A stretch of 64,000 nt of DNA from an uncultured Mycoplasmatota bacterium. Its GTDB lineage: Bacteria; Bacillota_I; Bacilli_A; RF39; UBA660. Positions within the stretch are counted from its first letter, which is position 1, and each line of letters begins with the position of its first letter. The position numbers were made by a program, and so were the translations under genes. The DNA lies in contig CAMJBC010000002.1 in NCBI GenBank assembly GCA_946403755.1, forward strand, positions 62,001 to 126,000, given 5' to 3'. The notes under the pieces are model-generated. The model was not told where the DNA came from. It searched no databases and saw nothing but the letters and a program-made list of their open reading frames with translations. Below, in pieces: positions 55,104 to 63,206 of the stretch.

Positions 55104-56906
55104 ATGGAAAAAATAATAAATTTTGCAGTAGTTGCACATGTTGATGCTGGAAAGAGTACACTTGTAGATGCATTATTAAAACAAGGTGGAGTTTTCAGAG
55201 AAAATGAAAACGTTGTTGATTGTGTAATGGATAGTGGAGATCTTGAAAGAGAAAGAGGAATTACTATCACAGCAAAAAACTGTGCTATTAGATATAAAGA
55301 CTATAAGATGAATATAGTTGATACTCCAGGACATGCAGATTTTTCTAGTGAAATAGAAAGAATTATTAAAACTGTTGATACTGTTGTATTACTTGTTGAT
55401 TCAGCTGAAGGTCCTATGCCTCAAACAAGATTTGTTTTAAAAGAAGCATTAAAGAATGGATTAAGACCAATATTATTTATAAATAAAATAGATAAAAAAG
55501 ATGCTAGAGCAGAAGAAGTTGTTAATATGACTTTTGACTTATTCTGTGAATTAGGTGCTGATAATGAACAATTAGATTTTAAAATCATTTATGGTATTGC
55601 TAAAGAAGGAATAGCTAAATATGATGAAAATGATGATAATAAAGATATATTACCATTATTAGATACTATTATTGAAACTACAAAACCTTTTGAAGGAAAT
55701 GAGAATGATCCATTACAATTCCAAATTTCATCATTAGATTATGATGATTATATTGGAAGATTAGGTATTGGTAGAATAAATAAAGGTAAGATTAGTGTAG
55801 GACAAATGGTATCAATATCTAAAAATGACGGATCTGTATATAAAGAAAAGATTGTTAAATTATTTGTTAATGAAGGTATTAAGAAAAAAGAAGTTCAAAC
55901 TGCATATTATGGAGATATAGTTACAATAGCAGGTTGTCCTGAAATATCTATTGGAGATACAATTTGTGATGTTAATCATATTGACCCATTGCCAAGTATT
56001 GAAATAGAAAAGCCAACATTATCTATGAATTTCTTAGTAAACACAAGTCCATTTGCAGGTAAATCAGGTAAATTTGTAACATCTAGACATTTAAGAGATA
56101 GATTACATTCAGAGTTAGAAAGAAATGTAGGTTTAGAAGTAGAAGAATTACCTGGTGGAGATGGATATAAAGTATCTGGACGTGGAGAACTTCATTTATC
56201 TATATTAATTGAAAATATGAGACGTGAGGGTTACGAACTTAGTATTTCAAAACCTGAAGTTATTTTTAAAGAAATAGATGGTGTAAAACAAGAACCATAT
56301 GAAAAAGTAATAATAAATGTTCCTAATGAATATTCTGGTACTATTATTAATGATTTAAGTGAAAGAAAAGGTACTATGGAATTAATGGAACCAGCAGAAG
56401 AAAATTATGTTAGACTTGAATTTTCAGTTCCTACAAGAGGCTTATTAGGATATAGAAGTAGTTTTATTACTAATACTAAAGGTGAAGGTATTATGGTTAG
56501 AAGCTTTGATTGCTATAAACCATATGCTGGAGAAATTAGTGGTAGAAAGAATGGTGCTCTTGTTTCAACTGAAACTGGCCAAACATTTGGATATGCATTA
56601 TATAACTTATTAGATAGAGGAACTATGATAGTAGAACCATCTACTGAAGTATATGAAGGTATGATAGTTGGAATTCATAATAAAGAAATAGATTTAAATG
56701 TTAATCCATGTAAAAATAAAGAATTTTCTAATACAAGAAGTAAGAGTAGTGATGAAGCTATTATTCTTCCTAAAGCTAAAACATTTACTTTAGAGGAAGC
56801 ACTAGAGTTTATAGAAAGTGATGAACTTGTAGAAGCTACTCCAGATGCTATTAGATTAAGAAAGAAAATATTAGATCAAAAAGAAAGATTTAGAAGTAAT
56901 AGATAA
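55104..56906 (+). CDS. typA: Ribosome-associated GTPase TypA/BipA
   Basis: 600 residues from the ATG at 55104 (AAGGGTGA upstream; the track's GTG lies inside that ribosome site). G domain AHVDAGKSTLVD (Ala and Ser where most BipA have His and Thr), RERGITI, DTPGHADF and NKID; EF-G-like domains II, III, V and the BipA-specific PTRGLLGYRSSFIT with C-terminal SSDEAIILPKAKTFTLEEALEFI. Acts in ribosome assembly and stress adaptation. Confidence 0.96.
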   Translation: MEKIINFAVVAHVDAGKSTLVDALLKQGGVFRENENVVDCVMDSGDLERERGITITAKNCAIRYKDYKMNIVDTPGHADFSSEIERIIKTVDTVVLLVDSAEGPMPQTRFVLKEALKNGLRPILFINKIDKKDARAEEVVNMTFDLFCELGADNEQLDFKIIYGIAKEGIAKYDENDDNKDILPLLDTIIETTKPFEGNENDPLQFQISSLDYDDYIGRLGIGRINKGKISVGQMVSISKNDGSVYKEKIVKLFVNEGIKKKEVQTAYYGDIVTIAGCPEISIGDTICDVNHIDPLPSIEIEKPTLSMNFLVNTSPFAGKSGKFVTSRHLRDRLHSELERNVGLEVEELPGGDGYKVSGRGELHLSILIENMRREGYELSISKPEVIFKEIDGVKQEPYEKVIINVPNEYSGTIINDLSERKGTMELMEPAEENYVRLEFSVPTRGLLGYRSSFITNTKGEGIMVRSFDCYKPYAGEISGRKNGALVSTETGQTFGYALYNLLDRGTMIVEPSTEVYEGMIVGIHNKEIDLNVNPCKNKEFSNTRSKSSDEAIILPKAKTFTLEEALEFIESDELVEATPDAIRLRKKILDQKERFRSNR

Positions 56907-56919
56907 CTTCTAAATCTTT

Positions 56920-57435
56920 TTATTTAAAATTACTAATTATTTTAGCAACTATGAATACTATTTCATCACTGTTCTTAGTTGCATATTTTTTTCCTATAGC
57001 TTTACCACCAACTGTTAAAGATGATATTAATGAACTAATTACTAAAGTAGTAAGAACTACATTTATAAATAAAGAATTTGCAATATATATAGATAATATT
57101 GCTCCACAAGAACCACTTATTATTCCACATATATCTCCAATTACATCATTACATATACTAGCTATTCTAGGAGAATTTTTAATTAATTGAACTCCTTCTT
57201 TTGAACCTTTTATCTTCTTAGCACTTTTAGCATGAAAAGTTGATTCGTTAGCTGTTAATACAGCAGTACCAATTATATCAAATAAAACTCCAAATAGTAT
57301 AAAGAATATTGTAATGATAATTAAAACTATTACATTATTGCATCTGTTTATAATGACATTTGATAAGCTACTAAAAATTATAGCTATAAAAAAAGTCATT
57401 AAAAATGCTTTAATGATCCAATTATCTTTTGACAT
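56920..57435 (-). CDS. oapA: OLE-associated membrane protein OapA-like
   Basis: 171 residues, four membrane helices (about 6-29, 36-61, 103-124 and 126-148). The conserved core FDIIGTAVLTANESTFHAKSAKK, KGSKEGVQLIKNSPRIASICNDVIGDICGIISG is that of the OapA group (DUF21-related, without CBS domains), whose Halalkalibacterium member binds OLE RNA as a dimer at the membrane. It is encoded directly downstream of an OLE-like RNA on the same strand, the arrangement known for OLE loci. AGGGAG ribosome site. Confidence 0.88.
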   Translation of the reverse strand: MSKDNWIIKAFLMTFFIAIIFSSLSNVIINRCNNVIVLIIITIFFILFGVLFDIIGTAVLTANESTFHAKSAKKIKGSKEGVQLIKNSPRIASICNDVIGDICGIISGSCGAILSIYIANSLFINVVLTTLVISSLISSLTVGGKAIGKKYATKNSDEIVFIVAKIISNFK

Positions 57436-57484
57436 TTTAATAACTCCCTAAGTAAAAATTGTATGGAATATTATAAATTAATTT

Positions 57485-57916
57485 TACGGCTTTGGTCGAG
57501 TTGAATTTCTCTAGTATTTACTCTTGGTTACCCGTAAGCGATTTCTCTTTGAAAATACTAACCATATGTTACCGCGTATGATCACTCGATCACCACTTAG
57601 TCCGCACTTCAATCCTTATAATAAAGACACACTAGAGGTTTTCCCAAACAAACTTGTACTACTTTTATTCGCTTTTGCAAATTATTTTTCAATTACTATC
57701 CCAATAATTCACTCACGACATGTACGTTCATATCCTCTGGAATGAAAAAAGGAAGCCGATATATGCCGTTACATCTTTTCCTCATTTCTTAAATCATATA
57801 TATGCCCCAATCTGGGCGAATGAAGCAAAATATATAAAGTACCTATTTGTACAATTAATGGATTTTTAGCCCCATCTTCTAGTAGTATGTTTGACTAGCA
57901 TAGTGCTCCACACACA
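57485..57916 (-). ncRNA. ole: OLE-type large noncoding RNA
   Basis: The gene-free 640 bp between oapA and argS contains, on the minus strand, a transcript with a perfect promoter and no coding potential (the plus-strand 73-residue ORF is a shadow). It is less AT-rich than any other gap, with conserved-looking blocks GGGGCTAAAAATCC, GTGCGGACTAAGTGGTGATCG and CGCGGTAACA, and pairs such as TAGTATTT/AAATACTA (57512 and 57553) and GCCCA/TGGGGC. Assigned to OLE from the adjoining oapA and its size (about 430 nt, shorter than the usual 600). The 3' end is uncertain and the RNA may run into oapA. Confidence 0.78.
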
Positions 57917-57922
57917 TAAGAA

Positions 57923-57951
57923 ATTATATCACACTTTACATAATTTGTCAA
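57923..57951 (-). promoter_or_regulatory. OLE RNA promoter
   Basis: On the minus strand TTGACA, 17-bp spacer, TATAAT, both boxes perfect; start point about 57916. The rest of the gap to argS (57952-58073) shows only a TATAAT at 58039 and an AAGGAG site for argS. Confidence 0.85.
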
Positions 57952-58073
57952 AAATTTAATATAATACACATAATTTTAAATATTTGTGTTTAATAAATTT
58001 AAATAATTAAAAGATTAACTAATTCATTTAAAATGTGTTATAATCTAATCATGTAAAGAAGGAGAAAGAGATT

Positions 58074-59798
58074 ATGAGCTATATTAAAGAGACTGAAGAA
58101 TATTTAAAAAATGTTCTAAAAGATTGTGGTTATGAAATAGACAATGTTGTCTTGGAGTCATCTCAAAGACGTGATCTTGGTGAATTTCAAATTAATTGCG
58201 CTATGAATTTAGCTAAACAATATGGTAAGAATCCAAGAAAAATAGCACAAGATATAGTTGATCACTTGGATGATAGATTTGTTGATATTAATATAGCTGG
58301 TCCTGGCTTTATTAATGTAAAAGTAAATGAAAAGAATCTTGTAAATAAAATGAATGAATCAATTAATGATTTTGATAAATTAATTGATAAATGTGAACCT
58401 AAGACAATAGTAATTGATTATGGTGGCGCTAATGCTGCTAAAGCATTACATGTTGGTCATATGAGATCTGCTAATATTGGTGAATCATTAAAAAGACTTG
58501 CAGTAGTATTAGGAAATAAAGTAATTGGAGATGTTCATTTAGGAGATCTTGGTAGACAATCAGGAATGGTAATTTCTGAAATAAAGAAAAGAAAACCTGA
58601 TTTATGTTATTTTGATCCTAATTATAAAGGAGAATATCCTAAATTAGAAATAACTCCAGAAGAATTAGCTGATTATTATCCAACAGCAAGTGCAGCGGCT
58701 AAAGAAGATGAAAATAGATTAGAAGAAGTAAGACAAATAACTGCTTGGGTAGATGAAGGTAAAGAACCATATCTAAGTATGTGGAAAGATATAGTTGAAG
58801 TATCTAAAAATGAAATTAAAAAGACATATGATTTCTTAAACTGTAATTTTGAATTATGGGAAGGAGAAATGAGTTCTTTAAATTATGTAGATGATACCTT
58901 AAAAATATTAAAGCCATTTATGTATGAATCAGAAGGTGCTCAAGTTATAGATGTAGCTAAAGAAGATGATAAGATAGAAATACCACCTCTAATAGTAATT
59001 AAAAATGATGGTGCTACAATATATGCTACTCGTGATTTAGCTACAATATATAGTAGAATGAAAAATAATAATCCTGATGAAATATGGTATGTAGTAGATG
59101 CAAGACAAGGTATGTATTTTGAACAAGTATTTAGAGCATCATATAAATCTAAATTAGTTCCTGAAAATGTTAATTTAGCACATTATTATTTTGGAACTAT
59201 GAATGGTAAAGATGGTAAACCATTTAAAACAAGAGATGGTGGAGTTCTACAATTAAATGATTTATTATCAATGATAAGAGAAGAATTATCTAAAAAGATG
59301 GATAAATATGAAGATGGTAGTGAAAAAGAAGAAATATTAGATAAACTAACAGTAGCAACTGTAAAATTTGCAGATTTATTACCATTTAGAACAACTGACT
59401 ATATATTTGATATAGAAAAGTTTAGTTCTTTTGAAGGAAAAACTGGACCATATATTTTATATACTATGGTTAGAATAAATTCTATTTTAGAAAAAACTAA
59501 TATTAATAATATTAAGATAGATAAAATATGTAGTGAAACTCAAAGAAGTATTTATATTAAACTATTAGAATTATCTAGAACATTAGAAAAATCTTATAAT
59601 GAAAAAACATTAAGTTATATATGTGATTATTTATTTGAAGTATGTAGTTTATTTAATAAATTCTATGGAGAATGTAATATAGTAAATGAAAAAGATGAAA
59701 GTATTAAAAACAATTATATTTCTATGTTACATTTAATATATAATACATGTACTAAATTATTGGATATTTTAGCTATAAAAGTACCAAATAAGATGTAA
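58074..59798 (+). CDS. argS: Arginyl-tRNA synthetase
   Basis: 574 residues. N-terminal Add-1 domain, class I HIGH motif as HVGHMRSANIGESL, catalytic core with ATRDLATIYSRM and VVDARQGMYFEQVF, FGTMNGKDGKPFKTRDGGVLQLNDLL (KMS-like loop lacks the KMSKS Lys pattern, usual for ArgRS) and C-terminal DALR anticodon-binding domain (GPYILYTMVRINSIL). Charges tRNA-Arg. AAGGAG 12 bp before the ATG. Confidence 0.97.
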   Translation: MSYIKETEEYLKNVLKDCGYEIDNVVLESSQRRDLGEFQINCAMNLAKQYGKNPRKIAQDIVDHLDDRFVDINIAGPGFINVKVNEKNLVNKMNESINDFDKLIDKCEPKTIVIDYGGANAAKALHVGHMRSANIGESLKRLAVVLGNKVIGDVHLGDLGRQSGMVISEIKKRKPDLCYFDPNYKGEYPKLEITPEELADYYPTASAAAKEDENRLEEVRQITAWVDEGKEPYLSMWKDIVEVSKNEIKKTYDFLNCNFELWEGEMSSLNYVDDTLKILKPFMYESEGAQVIDVAKEDDKIEIPPLIVIKNDGATIYATRDLATIYSRMKNNNPDEIWYVVDARQGMYFEQVFRASYKSKLVPENVNLAHYYFGTMNGKDGKPFKTRDGGVLQLNDLLSMIREELSKKMDKYEDGSEKEEILDKLTVATVKFADLLPFRTTDYIFDIEKFSSFEGKTGPYILYTMVRINSILEKTNINNIKIDKICSETQRSIYIKLLELSRTLEKSYNEKTLSYICDYLFEVCSLFNKFYGECNIVNEKDESIKNNYISMLHLIYNTCTKLLDILAIKVPNKM

Positions 59799-59802
59799 AA
59801 AG

Positions 59803-59829
59803 GATATGTAAAAAACATATCTTTTTTTT
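59803..59829 (+). terminator. argS terminator
   Basis: GATATGT, A-loop, ACATATC then eight T. Confidence 0.9.
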
Positions 59830-59840
59830 GAAAAAAACCA

Positions 59841-59869
59841 TTGTATTAATGGTTTTTGTATGCTATAAT
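59841..59869 (+). promoter_or_regulatory. rpsF operon promoter
   Basis: TTGTAT, 17-bp spacer, TATAAT; start point about 59875. Confidence 0.75.
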
Positions 59870-59870
59870 A

Positions 59871-59926
59871 CCTTCGAACGAAAGTTCCTTGCTTCATTTT
59901 ATGTGAAGCCGTTAGACCAAAAGGAG
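59871..59926 (+). promoter_or_regulatory. rpsF leader, S6:S18-type hairpin candidate
   Basis: GAAC-GAAA-GTTC tetraloop hairpin, then GCTTCA/TGAAGC stem followed by an exposed CCG, and a 5' CCTT that can pair with the AAGG of the ribosome site. An autoregulatory S6:S18-binding leader with a CCG element is known before rpsF in many bacteria; this resembles it. Confidence 0.5.
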
Positions 59927-59934
59927 GTGTAATA

Positions 59935-60222
59935 ATGAATAAATATGAAATAATGTTTATCGTTAGAGCAGATATCGATGAAGAGACTCAAAAGAAAACA
60001 GTTAAAACTTTTGAAAAAGTTCTTACTGATATGAAATCTAAAATTGAAAGTAACAAAGATATGGGTCAAAAGAAATTAGCTTATCCTATTAACAAACAAG
60101 TTAGAGGAAACTACTATTTATTTAATGTAGTAGCTACTGCTGAAGCAGTTAAAGAATTTGATCGTAAAGCTAAAATTGATGAAAACATATTAAGACATAT
60201 CATAATAAGAGAAGAGGAGTAA
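59935..60222 (+). CDS. rpsF: Ribosomal protein S6
   Basis: 95 residues. MNKYEIMFIVRADIDEE start, GQKKLAYPINKQVRGNYYLFN core typical of S6. Pairs with S18 on the 30S platform. AAAGGAGGT site. First gene of rpsF-ssb-rpsR. Confidence 0.98.
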   Translation: MNKYEIMFIVRADIDEETQKKTVKTFEKVLTDMKSKIESNKDMGQKKLAYPINKQVRGNYYLFNVVATAEAVKEFDRKAKIDENILRHIIIREEE

Positions 60223-60226
60223 TAAT

Positions 60227-60697
60227 ATGAATAAAATAATTTTAGTAGGAAGATTAACAAAGGATCCTGAAATTAGAAGTACTAGTGCTGGATTTGCAAC
60301 TGCTAACTTTACAGTAGCTGTTAATAGAAGATATAAGAATAAAGAAGGCGGATATGATGCTGATTTCTTACCTTGTGTAGCTTTCAGAACAACTGCTGAA
60401 TTTATTGGTAAATTCTTCAAAAAAGGAAGTATGATTGGATTAGAAGGAAGCGTTCAAACTAGAAGTTATGATGCTCAAGATGGAACTAAGAGATATGTAA
60501 CTGAAGTTAATGTTGAGAATGTTGAATTTGTAGGTGGTAAGAATGAATCTTCTACTTCAGCATCAAGTGGTGATTTTGTAGATGCACCAGCAGATGCTCC
60601 AATTGATGATATTCCAGAATATGATGTACCAAGTCAAGATCCTTATGAAAATTATGATAAAGAAGTATCACTAAGTGATAATGATTTACCATTTTAA
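60227..60697 (+). CDS. ssb: Single-stranded DNA-binding protein
   Basis: 156 residues. OB fold (MNKIILVGRLTKDPEIRSTSAGFATANFTVAVNR, LPCVAFRTTAEFIGKFFKKGSMIGLEGSVQTRSYD), a disordered Asp/Pro/Ser linker and the protein-docking tip NDLPF. The Ala of this SSB's T-S-A-G loop is as in Firmicutes SsbA. Four bases after rpsF; standard operon place. Confidence 0.98.
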   Translation: MNKIILVGRLTKDPEIRSTSAGFATANFTVAVNRRYKNKEGGYDADFLPCVAFRTTAEFIGKFFKKGSMIGLEGSVQTRSYDAQDGTKRYVTEVNVENVEFVGGKNESSTSASSGDFVDAPADAPIDDIPEYDVPSQDPYENYDKEVSLSDNDLPF

Positions 60698-60709
60698 GGA
60701 GGAATAATA

Positions 60710-60922
60710 ATGGCAGAATTTTATAGAAGAAAAAAAGTATGTCAAATGTGCGCAGGTAAAGATGTTGATTATAAAGACGTAATGATTGTTTCTAAATATA
60801 TTAATGAAAAAGGAAAGATTTTACCAAGAAGAATGACTGGAGCTTGTGCTAAACATCAAAGACATATAGCTAATCAAATTAAAAGAGCTAGATATATGGC
60901 TTTATTACCATATACAAAATAA
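60710..60922 (+). CDS. rpsR: Ribosomal protein S18
   Basis: 70 residues. [11 protein letters not shown] (zinc-type Cys pair), [33 protein letters not shown], the S18 signature. AAGGAGG before the ATG. Last gene of the rpsF operon, followed by a terminator. Confidence 0.98.
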   Translation: MAEFYRRKKVCQMCAGKDVDYKDVMIVSKYINEKGKILPRRMTGACAKHQRHIANQIKRARYMALLPYTK

Positions 60923-60949
60923 TGATAGTGAAAACTATCATTTTTTTAT
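60921..60949 (+). terminator. rpsR terminator
   Basis: AATGATAGT, GAAA tetraloop-type turn, ACTATCATT and seven T. Confidence 0.9.
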
Positions 60950-60971
60950 GCATAAAAAAAGAAGATATTTA

Positions 60972-61637
60972 TTATCTTCTATTTCTACTTATTAAGAATA
61001 AACGTAATATTTGTGCAGCTGTAGCTAAGAAACCAGCTACATATGTTAGTGCTGCTGCATTTAATACTTTATTAATTCCATTTTTATCTTTCTTTTCTAT
61101 AAAACCTAATTGTTCCAATTGCTTTTTAGCTCTTGCAGAAGCATTATATTCAACTGGCAAAGTAATTAGTTGAAATAATAAGCTCGCTAGCATTAAAAAT
61201 ATGCCTATATAAATTAAATCACCAAATTGTAATATAAAACCTAATAATACAACAATTGATGCTACTTTAGACGTAAAATTAACTGTAGGTACCATAGCTG
61301 ATCTAAATCTTAAAAATGAATATGCTTCTTTATCTTGAATAGCATGACCACATTCATGAGCAGCTACAGCTACAGAAGCTATTGAATGTTCTTCAAATAT
61401 TCTATCAGATAAATTTATCATTTTAGTTTTAGGATTATAATGATCAGTTAATTCACCATATGTTTTATTAACTTTAACATATGATAGACCATTCATTTCC
61501 AATATTTTTCTAGCTACTTCATATCCAGACATATCAATACTATTCTTAACTTTAGCATATTTTTCATAGTTTGATTTAACACTAGATTGAGCTATTAAAG
61601 GCACAATTAATATAATTAATATTAATAATATATCCAT
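60972..61637 (-). CDS. Membrane zinc metallopeptidase, YugP type
   Basis: 221 residues from the ATG at 61637 (GGTGA 5 bp upstream; the track start is a TTG 12 bp earlier). N-terminal membrane helix, zinc motif VAAHECGHAIQDKEAY (HExxH), two hydrophobic central helices, and the LPVEYNASARAKKQL segment with a third ligand, then a last membrane helix. Family of neutral zinc metallopeptidases near YugP of Bacillus; substrate unknown. Minus strand, against replication. Confidence 0.88.
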   Translation of the reverse strand: MDILLILIILIVPLIAQSSVKSNYEKYAKVKNSIDMSGYEVARKILEMNGLSYVKVNKTYGELTDHYNPKTKMINLSDRIFEEHSIASVAVAAHECGHAIQDKEAYSFLRFRSAMVPTVNFTSKVASIVVLLGFILQFGDLIYIGIFLMLASLLFQLITLPVEYNASARAKKQLEQLGFIEKKDKNGINKVLNAAALTYVAGFLATAAQILRLFLISRNRR

Positions 61638-61675
61638 GTTCATCACCAATAATATTTTATCATAAAATAAGACAT

Positions 61676-61702
61676 AAAAAAAGAATGCTTAAGCATTCTT
61701 TT
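61676..61702 (-). terminator. Terminator after the transporter gene
   Basis: AAGAATGCTTAAGCATTCTT is a perfect palindrome at the stop codon, with a T-run on the minus strand. Confidence 0.85.
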
Positions 61703-63143
61703 AATATACATATAGTGTAATAATACTTACAATTACTACTAATACAAGTAATGCTAAGATTAGTTTCCAATATTTCTTAACCCATTCTTTATAAGAAATA
61801 CCAAAGTAACTTAAACCTAATGCTAACATTGCACTAGTTGGTGCAACAAACATTGTAACACCATAGATACCTTGAGTTAATACAGAAACTGTTTCTTTAG
61901 CAACATCCATTCCAGCAAGTTGTGGAACAGCATAGTTAGCAACATATAGCATATCTACATGTAATGCTGATGCAATAGCAACTGTAATAGTACTAATTAA
62001 AATGTTAAATTTATCAAATATACCTAGTAAATAACTAGCTAATGTTGGATAGAACATTGTGTTACCAGCAAAATATACAACAGAATAAATAATTACTATT
62101 AAAAATGCTGAACCTAACATCTTTTTAGCACCATCTGCCATAACTTGGAAGAAGTCTTTAATTCTATAACTTAATCCTATAATTATAGCTGCTATTATAC
62201 ACATAACTGACATTTCAGCATAGTACCATTCACCAAAAGCAGAGAATGTACCAAGTAGGTTAGCAAATATAGTAATTTCTTTTAAACCACTATCAACTTT
62301 TTCTGCTGTTAAATGGAAATATGGAAGTTCAATAGTAAATTTTTCAATTGCATCTTTAAAATTACTAAATACTTTAACTCCAAATGTGTTTTGCCATGAT
62401 GTGCATCCTAGGACTAATAATACAAATAATAGTATGAATACAATAATTATTGGAGCTACAGAATATTTATTTGATTCCTTTTCACCAATAAACATATCAT
62501 TACTACTTGTTTTTTCAGTTACTTTACTTCTTTCAGCTTTGATTAAGAAGAAAAATTCAATACCAAGAGCTAAAACAAATAATACTATTTTAGCTACTAT
62601 TGCATTACTTAAATCTCCTTGAACTAATGTATTAATAGTTCCTGCTGTATTGAAACCAGTTGTACTACCAATAGTTCCAATTAAAACAGAACCAAATGTT
62701 GCAAGCAATGCTGTAAATTTATCATAACCCATTGCTAGTAAAATACTAATTATAAATGGGAAGAAGATAAATAATGCAAATCCATAATCAAATACAGATG
62801 CGATTGCTGCAATAATGAAAGCAGTGCATAGTATAAATGCTAACTCAGAACCTTTAAAGTTTTTAACAATTCTTTCAATCCAAGCTCTATATTTTCCTGT
62901 CTTTCCTAGTACTTCATATAAAGCACCAACAGATAGAATTAATACAGCTACTTGAATGAAATATTGAAATTCAAAAGATCCAAATAATAATTGCCAAAAA
63001 TCAAAGAATCCAACATTATACATTTCTAAATCTTGAAGACTTCCATTTGTATAATAAGATGCAGAGAATATCCATGTAGCAATTATTACTCCAAGTAGTA
63101 TAAACATTACTATTTTAAATAATCCAGTTTTCTTCATTTCCAT
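61701..63143 (-). CDS. YfcC-like anaerobic carrier/ion-transporter family protein
   Basis: 480 residues, about 12 membrane helices. Conserved-looking loops: VGALYEVLGKTGKYRAWIERI, SVFDYGFALFIFFPFIISI, GSTTGFNTAGTINTLVQ (a hairpin-loop substrate region) and VAPTSAMLALGLSYFGISYKEW near the end. This arrangement resembles the YfcC/DcuC-type carriers of the ion-transporter superfamily, which move dicarboxylates or amino-acid-related substrates with Na+ or H+; the substrate is not inferable. GGAGG before the ATG. Own terminator, single-gene unit. Confidence 0.65.
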   Translation of the reverse strand: MEMKKTGLFKIVMFILLGVIIATWIFSASYYTNGSLQDLEMYNVGFFDFWQLLFGSFEFQYFIQVAVLILSVGALYEVLGKTGKYRAWIERIVKNFKGSELAFILCTAFIIAAIASVFDYGFALFIFFPFIISILLAMGYDKFTALLATFGSVLIGTIGSTTGFNTAGTINTLVQGDLSNAIVAKIVLFVLALGIEFFFLIKAERSKVTEKTSSNDMFIGEKESNKYSVAPIIIVFILLFVLLVLGCTSWQNTFGVKVFSNFKDAIEKFTIELPYFHLTAEKVDSGLKEITIFANLLGTFSAFGEWYYAEMSVMCIIAAIIIGLSYRIKDFFQVMADGAKKMLGSAFLIVIIYSVVYFAGNTMFYPTLASYLLGIFDKFNILISTITVAIASALHVDMLYVANYAVPQLAGMDVAKETVSVLTQGIYGVTMFVAPTSAMLALGLSYFGISYKEWVKKYWKLILALLVLVVIVSIITLYVY

Positions 63144-63171
63144 TCCTCCTCAATTAATTATTATATAAAAA

Positions 63172-63206
63172 AAAGACTAATAATACAAGTTTTTACTAGT
63201 CTTTTT
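63172..63206 (-). terminator. dus terminator
   Basis: AAAGACTA pairs with TAGTCTTT; overlaps the dus stop and is followed by T residues on the minus strand. Confidence 0.7.

Noticed and set aside
57524-57745. 73-residue plus-strand ORF from the track
   Set aside because: It lies opposite the OLE-type RNA, has no ribosome site and no family resemblance.
57485-57916. RNase P RNA or tmRNA
   Set aside because: Lacks the conserved RNase P core (GAGGAAAGTCC, ACAGAA) and the tmRNA acceptor and tag; the adjoining oapA gene favours OLE.
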